From Hymenolepis diminuta (taxonomy: Eukaryota > Platyhelminthes > Cestoda > Cyclophyllidea > Hymenolepididae): 64,000 nt of DNA. The position numbers and the translations under genes were made by a program. The notes under the pieces are model-generated. The model was not told the origin of the DNA, did no database searches, and was given only the letters and a program-made list of their open reading frames with translations. Shown one piece after another: positions 50,495 to 60,034 of this stretch; the stretch's first letter is position 1; every line of letters starts with the position of its first letter. The DNA is taken from assembly GCA_900708905.1 (NCBI GenBank), contig CAADRB010000061.1, positions 1,120,901-1,184,900 on the forward strand, given 5' to 3'.

Positions 50495-51375
50495 GAAATA
50501 AAACGGTACGCTGTAATAGTGTCTATAAAATCGAAATACGGTAGTTTAGAAATTGCGAGATTTCTAAAAGTCGCCAGATTTTTCGATAGCGAAGTTAAAG
50601 AGGAGCTGAATGAAAACAATGGAGATGAATTATCAACAAGTAATAGAAAACAGGAGCATTTTCAAGGCTTTGACTCACTTAGAACACCCGAGTTTATTGG
50701 AAGAGTGCATGGTATGATGGACAAAAATCATGGGGAATCAATTTCACATCTTATCTAGGATCTTCAAGTGTCTGAAGGAACAGCAAGGACTGTTGTTCCT
50801 CAAGACCTCGGATGCAAGTCATATGTCTTTATTCGGATGAGTTGAACAAAAACAACGTAAGAGAATCGTTTAATGCGTGACAAACGACTCTCAAATAAAT
50901 TAAAGTACCCAGAAGAACAGCATAGTCTTTGGTTTTTATCCAAAAATTTCTCCTAGGATCGAAAAGTTAGCCGAAGAAACGATAGGTGACTGGGTGCGAG
51001 CAGACCCCATTGAAGTTCCAAATGTAATGCATGCGCACGGAATTTCCAGTAACAGTGATGGTTTCCAGTTTTTTTAGCAGTGAGAGTGAGGCACATCAGG
51101 ACTCGTCAATGTTTACATAGGTCCTTAGAGTCAATGCAGATGTCTATGTCAAGACTCTTCAAACAATTGTTGTTAAATCTTAGATGGACAGCTTAACCAA
51201 TGGAGGAAGGCCCCATTTCTTCCAACAAGATTCGGCTCCATCCCATAAAGCTCTCATAACACAAGATTGGATGGAGCTAATTAAATTTTCGAAGTTTCTG
51301 CATTCATCTACTCGACATTTCATGGCCTACCCCTTTATTGCTACATCTTGTCCACTTTGTTAACGGTTCCGCTTA
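50495..51375 (+). mobile_element. Mariner-family transposase relic
   Basis: The plus-strand frame from about 50495 aligns with mariner transposases over nearly the full protein. It has an N-terminal helix-turn-helix region, then LRTPEFIGRVHGMMDKNHGE (50681-50740) and DLQVSEGTARTVV (50759-50797). The region of the first catalytic aspartate reads WFLSKNFS (50930-50953) where the family has W-F-S-D-E, so that residue is lost. RRNDR follows, then in other frames RADPIEVPNVMH and LRVNADVYVKTLQTIVV (51124-51174). The second catalytic aspartate is kept in QQDSAPSHKA (51223-51252). In-frame stops lie at 50756, 50843, 50858 and 50954, with at least two frameshifts. The C-terminal PDLNP-type motif is not recognisable. 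Terminal inverted repeats were not found. It sits inside array unit A5-B6. Confidence 0.85.
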
Positions 51376-51379
51376 AAAT

Positions 51380-53280
51380 AGGTTATCTAAAGTGTTTATC
51401 ATTCTCATGTCTAGGAATGCATAAATTTATCATGACGGAAAGGCAAAAATTGACTATTCGTGGATAGAAGTGTAATAGCGGTCCCATGTCATCGTTATAC
51501 CACTCTAACATCAAAATAGTAGTAAGTCACAGCATGTCGAGATCCATGTTCATGCATCTATCGGTTCTTTATCTGCTTAATCGTATTGTGCCATACGTTG
51601 AAAATGAAATATTAATTTTCACTTCAATCTTCCCTGGCCGGTCACAATCCCGAATAACTGGCTTCTTAATTATACAAATGTACCTAACTTGGCTAGTAGG
51701 CCATTCATGTCTTGTTATTCATAGATTTCCTTCTCTTCCTTACTGAGTTCTGCGCAACTCTAGCATATTTCAAGTAGTGGTTCAAAAACACATAGCAACA
51801 GATATGAATTCTTATTCAAATAATAATTTTCCTATTATTCTAGAAATACTTCTTCTGAAAAACACGTCATAAAGAGGTACCATTACTTTCGCTGACACAG
51901 AACTATCGTTGCTGTGTGAAAAATTGAACAGAGCAAAAGCAAAAAAATGTTTCATGTTTGATAAAAGTATTGCGATAATCACATTCAAAAAGCATAAATC
52001 GAAAATTATGTCAAAAATATTTAAATTAATATCAGGTAAAGCACTTCATAAAATACCAGTTGAGCATGATGCGTAGAATTTTACGAAAAATGTAAATTGA
52101 AGAACATTGCTTTTAATATTACGACCTCCTTTGTAACTGTTCCTATATCAAATGTGTTAACTTGGGTGCATTTGCCATTCTGACGAAAAAATTTTCAAAT
52201 GTTAGGGCATCTTTTCTGAAGGTAACGTTAACGATGTTTAACTTGGGTCGATGGAAGGGGTGCCCACTTGATACTGCGGGAAAATCGCAATGCCTTCTCA
52301 TTATTAGAGATAAAATTAATTTGACTGACAATCTATGCCATTGGATAAACACCAACCAGTGATATAACCATTATCGCAAATATCATATTCTTGCAATATT
52401 ACGGATTTCATCTGATTTTGATCAAATATATAAAAGTTAATTAAATAAAACACATTTACAATCATTCTTTAAGTGTAAATGAAATGATAAATAATGTAAT
52501 TTGAAAAGAAACCCCCGCATTACATTGTAAATATAATAATTTTTTATTTGTATAAAGGTCAATGCAAAATAGCTTCTTTTTACGAAAAAGAAATGAATTC
52601 AAAAGGTGAGATTTTGACCATCTAGAATTGATATATTTATTTAAATATATAAATTATTCAAATTTAAATTTAAATTCTTTTGTTAAGCAAGAATAAAGAA
52701 ACTATCTGTCCGTCAACTGACCTTTCCCCATGTCTATATATTCAAAATAAATAAATCTTATGGATTAAGGATTCTGCAAAGTAAAATGGGTTCACCTCGT
52801 AATAGTTGCACGAAATAATTCAAAATTAAAACAGTATTTTGTGTTCGTTAGAAGAATAAGGAGGCTTATTGCAGTCTTTTAATATTAATAAAAAAACGTT
52901 GCCTTTTTTATTCAGAAAAATAGACGTCTAATAAAAGAAATAACCACATTTATAAAAACCTTTTAACTATTACGATCGTTAATAAAATAATTCAGAAGGG
53001 AAAGATTGTAGACGGCATTACCCCAACTCATGCATAACTCATTTCCACTACTAAAAGCTTTTTAGATAAGATTATTTCTTCAATTTGAACAAGAGATGGC
53101 AGTCACTTCCATTCCATTCATATCCACTATGTGGATCAATAGAATAAATGTGCAAACTGATTCACTGTCAGTTGGTTTGAAATTAGGCTTTTTTACACTC
53201 AAGCACAATTCTTCCACCCGTTTTTTAAGTGAACACTATTGATTGATGCATTTTAAATCTCTACAAGGTCTACCTTAATT
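51380..53280. other. Interior of the 49.9-53.9 kb unit, downstream of the mariner relic
   Basis: No supported gene. The frames 51486-51746 plus, and 52162-52362 plus with 52143-52355 minus, lie in pockets of more mixed composition. They are unrecognised and the latter two overlap each other. The 3' end of the mariner element probably lies in the first few hundred bases. Confidence 0.45.
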
Positions 53281-53284
53281 AAAA

Positions 53285-53400
53285 CAAATTAGCTCTGCCT
53301 CAGGGATGAAGAATTCGTTTTCATTAACAAGAGAATTGAAAAATAAAATAAAAAGTACAAAATATCGCCCTTGAAATTTTTAAAAATAAGAATAAAGCAA
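53285..53400 (-). pseudogene. Module G, copy 3 (hydrophobic segment)
   Basis: Plus-strand TTAATTAAAACAAATTAGCT and CAGGGATGAAGAATTCGTTT parallel copies 1 and 2. The minus-strand translation gives FILFFNSLVNENEFFIP and AELICFN. The upstream context and distance to module B6 (about 250 bases) match the other units. Confidence 0.35.
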
Positions 53401-53639
53401 TTATTTTTACTATAAGGTAGCTAGAACACTTTCTTTAGTTAGTTGAGAAAGGAAGACCAGAGATGGACTTTTGGAAAACATATATGGAAGGTAATTTGGC
53501 GATCACGCATGAGGAAGTCTCCCATTTAATGCAAGTTTTAACAAAAGTCCATTGAAATCTAATATTGGTAATGCGTTTATGCTATAATGATGCCAAAGCT
53601 TGTGTTCTCATTCTTTGAAGTTACCCTGTAGATTGTTGT

Positions 53640-53860
53640 CCGAAATGTATTTTTATTTCAGACAAACCCACTTAACTTTATTCCTGCTGTCATTACTGAT
53701 ATCCAATATTTGAACATTGAAATTTTCACACGAATGTTTGCTTATTGGAATTTTATATGTAGGAGGCCGTGAAAAATGTGGAGGAAATTGGGAATGAGAT
53801 ATTCCTGTGTTGCCAGCCGACTAATTGGTCTCCATTTGCACACAAAACGTCATACAGGCA
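53640..53860 (-). pseudogene. Module B, copy 6
   Basis: The minus-strand reading contains NVQILDISNDSRNKV followed by KWVCLK, close to HAQELDIDSGNRKVAVYGLK in copy 2. Farther upstream in minus sense, in another frame, is RPISRLATQEYLIPNF, comparable to ISQLLALLRCIIL of copy 1. The plus-strand GTAGGAGGCC at 53759-53768 corresponds to GTGGGAGGCC. At least one frameshift is present. Confidence 0.4.
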
Positions 53861-54109
53861 CACTATTTACTGCACATTAAATAAAATAGCTAGTTGCATT
53901 AATGGCGGGAGAATTCATTTTGACAGATTTTATATTTAGTTTAAAATATATGCAAATTTTGAATATTAGCATTTATCAACAACGGAAGGACTTGTAAATT
54001 GAAACTAAGTTTTATCAAAAAATTATGCTTATTAACATCCAAATTACGACAATCGGCGTTTATTGTGATTTTGTACGACTATATTTCAAATTAAATCATC
54101 ATTTTCATT

Positions 54110-54170
54110 TGTTGCACTGAGCGAGTGTGCATTCAAAGAGGAATATGAAGAGGTGCTCAGTATATTTGTT
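54110..54170 (-). pseudogene. Module A fragment, copy 6
   Basis: The plus-strand TTGCACTGAGCGAGTGTGCA and GAAGAGGTGCTCA match the head of module A (TTGTGCTGAGTAAGCAAACA and GAAGAGATGCTCA in copy 1). Only about 60 bases are recognisable. Confidence 0.3.
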
Positions 54171-54174
54171 GGGT

Positions 54175-56030
54175 AAAGTAGACTAAAAGAACTTTTTGAC
54201 TCTTCTAAAAGACCATCTTGTCAAAAGTGTTTGTTTATCGCGTGTTGCTATAAGTACAATTAAGTTGTGAGCCAGAGGCTTCAAGTTGTTTAAACCCTCT
54301 TTCTAAACTGATTGTTAAGCATGCAAATTGGACTTTTTTCTGTATTTGTCGTGTAAAACAGAAGTAGTTTCCAAACTTCTGCAAAATTTTTCCCTTTTCT
54401 GTTAAGTCGCCAGTGGAATAGTAATAATTCATTTCTACCTAACCTTATATTTTTCATGATTTTTTAACATCTTGCAATTTACAGGTTGCTGAAATTGTTG
54501 GTCTGAAGTGAAAGGGAGATTAGAGATTCGTATTTGGCTACCTCAATGGTGTATTGTAAAACTTTGTCTTTATACCTTACACTGTAATATTTGTCTGCAA
54601 GTAGAAGAAAAGTATTACATTTTTGTAGAGGTCAACTACAAGAAGTTATTATAAATAGAACAGGTGCTCTCAGGAGCCTATATATAACACTCATCTGATG
54701 ATTATGAAACTGAGATGGGATAGGGTTCTCCTAGTTACTAACTCAAGCTAGTACTGACTAAAATATCTTTTTTGTGGAAAAAAATTCACTTCCTTCACAT
54801 GTGAATACATCCCGTAGTTACAAATTTAACAATGTGTCAACCCGAGTTGATAAATAACATTATTTATCATAATTAAAAGGACAAAACGATGACCGGTGGG
54901 CCTGGAAGACAATGCATTTTTTTGTTAGAAGTTAGCCTTGTTGACCAAAGAAGACAAATCTTGGTTTTGAATCTTGTTATCAAAGGAAATGAAATTGCAA
55001 TGTCGTTTAACAGTTTTTTCCGTCCTCAGCGTAAAATATATATTTTATTTCCTTAAAATAAATAAAGTTATCGAATTCATATAAAGTATACATATTATTT
55101 AACTAATCATAATACAGGGGTCCTAACTCTTTTCCTCTCGATATTCAGAGGTGAAAATGAACTATTTAAAATTCAATAACAGATCAGTACCGGCATGCTG
55201 ATTTATTCAATAATAGCCTCTTTGATAAAAATAATATTTAGAATGAATAAGGATAGCATTAAATATATCCATTATATTCATTGTATCTTTAGATAGAGTG
55301 CATAATGAAATACCCCTGCATAGTAGGTCAGTGAGAATCCGTTTGATTTGGACGAACTATCAGAATCGATTTTATCATCCTTTCTTCACTTTGTGATATA
55401 GTTTTTTGATGTACTGTTTTGATAAATATTCTCATCTAAAATAAAAGGACTTAATAAGTGTGCACGAATGGTAGCAACCTAAATCCCCTAAATACAGTTG
55501 ATATAACTTGCCCTAATCTGTGGCAGTTAACGTGACATCTAGACTTCCTCCGTAATTGGATTAATACCAAGTATAAAGCTGACAGGAACACAAACCATAC
55601 CAGCCAATTCAAAATGCCAGATCAAGACGCATATTCCACGCTCTAACTAAATGTTAATTTTACAGATCGGTTTGAATAAAAGGATATAAAAGCAAGTACA
55701 AATTAAAAGGTGAAAAATAAAACTTCTACATATCCAAATTACTTTGGTAGAATATTAACCTTCTAAATATAAAGCGGCAAAAAGATTTTTTATTATATAT
55801 GAGATGTCTTGAATAAGTTAATGAAATTATTGCATTGAATTTTCTATTTAAAGTCAAATTACCTTTATCTAATTTGAAAATTAAAACACTATGTAAACAG
55901 CTCTATTAAAAACAAAAATTTCAATTGGTGAAATTAGGAGATTAAAAACCATTTAATATTTTCTGTTGAACCAATCGCATATTAAATATATGTTTGTGCG
56001 AATTTGGTACAACTAATTTAACGTCCAGTT
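54175..56030. other. Spacer of the array
   Basis: AT-rich sequence without supported gene. The frame 54235-54432 (minus) is unrecognised and has no counterpart in other units. Confidence 0.5.
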
Positions 56031-56034
56031 ATCT

Positions 56035-56175
56035 AGTTACCATTGTGGTCATACGAACAATTTGCGGTGAAATTAACTCTTTGGGAGATTATATTCTGCT
56101 TCTAAGAGAATTATAAATCACAGGAATTTGATTTTGCACTGCACTTGCCAAGGAAACCTACCAACACGTCCTTAC
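56035..56175 (-). pseudogene. Module A tail, copy 7
   Basis: The plus-strand CATACGAACAATTTGCGGTG, AATTATAAATCACAGGAATT, TTGCACTGCACTTGCCAA and CCAACACGTCC blocks match the tail of copies 4 and 5. The coding-like head is not recognisable on the low-coordinate side. Confidence 0.35.
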
Positions 56176-56814
56176 CAGGCAGCATATCTTACATTTTTGT
56201 GTACTGTTTATTTTTCTTAGGGTGTATTTTATAATAAGGGTGCCGAGAAAGAATGCGTGGCTTATTTTGTAAAAGTACTATTTCTGATACTTGCCTTAAA
56301 ATGCATGCTTTCGAATCTTTTGAAAATTTAAATCGAAATTGTTCATACGAATGGCAATGAGTAATAATGCTTTAAATATTTCATAACACAAACAAAAGAG
56401 AAATCTCAATTGGATAATAAAGTAGGATGCTTAACTTTCAGACAGAAGACAACAGGATTATTTTGAACAGAAAATTATTAAAATAACAATTTTGTTATTT
56501 ACAGATCTTTTGTTTGCTATTAAACTCTATCTTTGATTCCATCATGTAAATTAATATGTCTTCAATACAGGGGTTTATTTACAAATTTACGAATATTCAT
56601 TGATTTCAAAATTATATTGTTAAGACTTTGCAAAGATATTATGTCATAATATTTTAAAATGCACTGTGTTCGAAGTATATCAAATCAGTTTTATTGTAAA
56701 ATGATAAGCATTTTTTTATCAAAATTTCACAAAGATAAATCAAAGTTGTAGCTGAGTAGCTAATAAAAATGTGAATTCTACATGACTTGAAAATTGATTA
56801 AATTTTTTATTTGA

Positions 56815-56985
56815 GAGGATTTCTCGAGTAAGGTAAGAGAGGAAACGCTAGCTACTCTTTCAGATGCCACTCCAAAAATCGCTTCCTCAGATGTGCTTAT
56901 ACATGTGTGCTCGTCACAATTCATGATGTACCGCCGACAAACATACAGTGAATCACTTGAAGGAGTGAATACGTAAACAATTCTT
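56815..56985 (-). pseudogene. Module A head, copy 8
   Basis: On the minus strand it reads CDEHTCISTSEEAIFGV, then ASVSSLTLLEKSS, alignable with GADDHELYWAFDEGKVCGV and SLHACLLSPGFLEED of copy 4. The plus-strand CAGTGAATCA near 56946 corresponds to CTGTGAGTCA. It marks the high-coordinate end of the recognisable array. A possible further trace (GAGGAGAAATGCTCACTTA) lies at 57168-57186. Confidence 0.35.
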
Positions 56986-57319
56986 CTATTTCAATAAAGG
57001 AAAACTTTGTTAATTATGACATTTATTTTATCCACCCGCAGAGTGTTTAAATTCAGAGAAATTTAAAACATAAAATGAAAGTTAAAATTACTCTGGTCGT
57101 TCTATTATTCAAAAGCGAAATTTGTGTTCGAGTCTTTTTGTTTAATAACTTATATATGGATAGGATTGAGGAGAAATGCTCACTTATCATATTGAACTTG
57201 ATAGTACTTTTCAGCAAATTAAATAAAAGAGGTAAATTAATTTTTTAACATCATTGATTGTTTAAAATACAAAGTAGTGTTTTTTAGTCGGTTAAATAAT
57301 GTGTTTTCCAACCAGAGGT

Positions 57320-57400
57320 ATCCGTGTGGCTTAGCAGGAGAGCCTCCAGTTTTAAATATCATGCCTTGATCGACTTATTATGGATGGGATTTGACGTGAC
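57320..57400 (+). repeat. tRNA-derived SINE-like sequence (A and B boxes)
   Basis: TGGCTTAGCAGG at 57327-57338 matches the RNA polymerase III A-box consensus TRGCNNAGYNGG in all 12 positions. A D-stem (GCTT paired with GAGC, one G-U pair) can be drawn. About 41 bases downstream GATCGACTT (57368-57376) matches the B-box GWTCGANNC in all but its last position. The spacing is that of a tRNA. Acceptor and T stems do not pair well, so it is not a functional tRNA. It is best read as the head of a tRNA-derived SINE or a tRNA pseudogene. Confidence 0.4.
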
Positions 57401-59145
57401 ACTCTTGTTTAAGATTTCCACTTCTAGGGCAGTGGTAGCAGGAACATCAGACATCATATAAAGTTCAAAAAACAAACATGGAACAGGAGATTGACACAGA
57501 AATCGGTAATAAAACTCGCCAGAAATTACCTAAAATTAAAATTTAGAAATAAGTGTATATCAAAGTTATTTTCAGTAATCTTGAGGCCGGATCTAAAATG
57601 ATCGCATACATTTTAAAAAATAGTTTTATTGCCTCTTGACTAGTGAAGTTTTATTCGATTTACATGCGTAAATTCTTTTTCCTTGTCATTGTAAATAAAA
57701 ATTCATATTTTAACTAATTGTGAAAATTATATCCTCTTTTAAGCTACTAAACCCCATTGGAGCACTTACTCATGTGCTTTTAATGTGTTTTGTACTCCAA
57801 TAGGAGATGAACTTTATAAATTTGTCTAAACTAAAATTATGTACAAAATTTATATTTAAACAATCTATTTAATTGTTTTTTCTACTGTGATTATCCGAAA
57901 TCAGATATAGTAACCGGAAAAACCATGGATTTTATAGTGGGGTTAAATATTCTTATCATCGTATATAGCAAAATATTGTTAAAAATTAATCCCTTGGAGA
58001 TTCTAATGACCAAGACTGTAAACAAATGTGTTTTTTAAATTATAAATATCTCAGCAGGAATCATTTTTTGATTTCTCAATCGGGTTAAGTAGGTTTGAGA
58101 CACGTCAAGATCCCCTATGTATATCACCACAAAAATGCGCCTAACTTGCATTTTTCACACTCGTTCTAATTTAGGGGACCTTTCCATTTAAACAGTTGGG
58201 CCAACACCACATTAACATTTAGTATTTGAAGGCGCGATGATTTTGTCCATTCCCACAGCAGGTCAAGATTTTGAGTTGATCTTATCTGAGTTTTACTTTT
58301 TATCACTGAATGCTTGGTTTCATGAGCCTTTAGAAACGGTAACTCTATGCTTAGCATCAAGGGATCCCTATAAATTTTGCAGTCAATTGGACGTGAGTGT
58401 TCAAGACCGAATTAATTAAAAATACTGAGAATTTAAATTCTTCTTGTTTGTGTTTAAAGCCAATACATGAGAATAGTCTCACTTAATAAAATTAATTAAC
58501 CTGCCCAATATCTTTCAGTTCATTCACTGGGCCAAATTCCCAGTTACTTAGCGAATAATTTTAGTAACTTCTATTTCTCATTCTAATTTCTTGCTTTTAG
58601 AGATTTGAATAAAATTTGAAAATTAAAATTAACTTTAACACTTGTTTCAAAATAAAATAAGTATTCCAATTTTATTGCTTTTTTAACTAATGTTCCCATA
58701 CCAACTGCCTTTTTGTTATATATTTAATATTTTCCAAAAAATTCAATTCCCTATTATTAAAAGCAAAATTTATTATGCTTGTTGCTCACTTAACAATGAA
58801 GAAATTGCTTTTCAACGTAAAAAACCATTACTTAAAAAAATTTTAAGGAACTGAAAATTCTTAAACTCTCTAAAGAAGAATATTATTTTTTTAATCACTA
58901 TGTAATTAGTCCATAGCTCAATAAATGTGCGTTTTAATTGGATCGCAATAAAATTTTTTTTTCATTGTTGTTCGGTTCTGTCATTATCCCCCTTTTGTAG
59001 ACATTTCTGACTTTATTTGGGATCAGAAGTTTTAAAACGCATCGCAAGTGTTTTAATCTGCTATATATATTTAAATTTATTAAAATTTTCAAGATCACAA
59101 TAGCGATAGGAACAGTGATTTTTAAAATGTAATAAACTATGATTT
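57400..59145. other. AT-rich non-coding stretch
   Basis: No supported gene. A pocket of more mixed composition at 58090-58430 has overlapping frames on both strands (58166-58360 minus, 58237-58419 plus), neither recognised. Confidence 0.55.
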
Positions 59146-59149
59146 AATT

Positions 59150-59400
59150 CAAATTCAATTGCACAATACGAGAGTGGACATACATTTCAGAATGTTAATT
59201 AAATTTCCAGAGTTTCTCCATTCATCACTTTACTCTTTCAACGATCTCACCCTCATTTGTTTACCGACTGCACTATTGTTAAGAGTGCCTGCAAATGTGT
59301 GATTTGATGACTAAATTAGGTCATAGATATTTCGTTTTGTTTTTTAGATCAAGGACAAATATGTAAAGGAGCAGTTCAATTCTCATATCTAATATCATTT
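59150..59400 (+). repeat. Repeat family C, copy 4
   Basis: Reads GAGAGTGGACATACATTTCA, TTAATTAAATTTCCAGAG and TTTCTCCATTCATC, then a pyrimidine-biased tract. It matches copy 1 at 15140-15190 (GAAGTGGACATAAATGACA, TTTAATTTCCGGAG, TTTCTCCATCTATC) in the same orientation, more than 40 kb away. This is the clearest match between the two ends of the window. Confidence 0.5.
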
Positions 59401-59879
59401 TGCTTTATCAATTCTCATTCTATAAAATTTGGTAAAAACATTTGTCAAAATAATATGTCACTAATATGAGAAATAGTAAGTAGTATGGCTCACCAACTGC
59501 TAAATCCTTCTTTGCCTCCGAAATAGCCTACAAATCCTAAAACTCTGTAACAACATGGATTTACAAAATTGTAGGTTTTTCTCAAAATATAACATTTCTA
59601 CGACTCTGTGATTTATAAAATTTTAACTAGTATACAATAATTATTTACAATCAAATTGTTATTTATTTTCATGGATAACATTTGTCATTTTTATCCAACA
59701 CTAATGCACTAATTATAAATCTCAATGCCGAAAGAAAAATCAAAACTTTCTCCAACGGCGCACATAATTGTAATTAATTTAAAAGAAGATAGTAATTTTC
59801 TAATACTGCAAATACATTCCAACAATATCATATATCTTTCCCAATTATCCAATGTAAGTTCAAGAGGGATGAAATCTAA

Positions 59880-60030
59880 AACCACTAAGCCGAAATTAAC
59901 ATATTTTCCAGTACCTCAATTTACGTTAAATTCTACAGCAAAAAAACTTCAGAAATTTTGAGGCGCCATATTTTATTACAAACAGAATTATGCCCTATTC
60001 TCATGTCAAGTTAGGAAAAATATGCATTTT
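59880..60030 (+). repeat. Repeat family E, copy 2
   Basis: Carries AAAACCACTAAGCC and then, after about 60 extra bases, GAAATTTTGAGGCGCC, TTTTATTAC, CAGAATTATGCCCT and ATGTCAAGTTAGG. It parallels copy 1 at 27800-27890. The 78-codon plus-strand frame 59725-59961 ends within it and is unrecognised. Its position about 0.75 kb after a family C copy may mean that C and E belong to one larger element. Confidence 0.4.
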
Positions 60031-60034
60031 TCTA

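Larger units (their letters stand above)
33931..57000 (-). repeat. Ancient tandem array of A-G-B units, probably decayed minus-strand gene family
   Basis: Three modules recur in one orientation only. Plus-strand order is B(34.0) A(35.6) B(40.4) A(41.8) B(42.5) A(43.9) G(45.2) B(45.5) A(46.1) G(47.1) B(47.4) A(49.9) G(53.3) B(53.7) A(54.1) A(56.0) A(56.8). Strict A/B alternation in a single orientation is what tandem duplication gives and is unlike scattered transposon insertion. Unit length is about 2 kb where uninterrupted. The two longest gaps contain the LINE and mariner relics. On the minus strand the modules read in the order B, G, A, and many copies keep open frames there. Alternatives are a diverged non-coding satellite or nested copies of one element. 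All copies are diverged, with stops or frameshifts between modules, so I expect pseudogenes. Confidence 0.5.

Noticed and set aside
56750..56800. TAGCTGAGTAGC as an RNA polymerase III A-box
   Set aside because: No acceptable B-box at a tRNA-like distance downstream.
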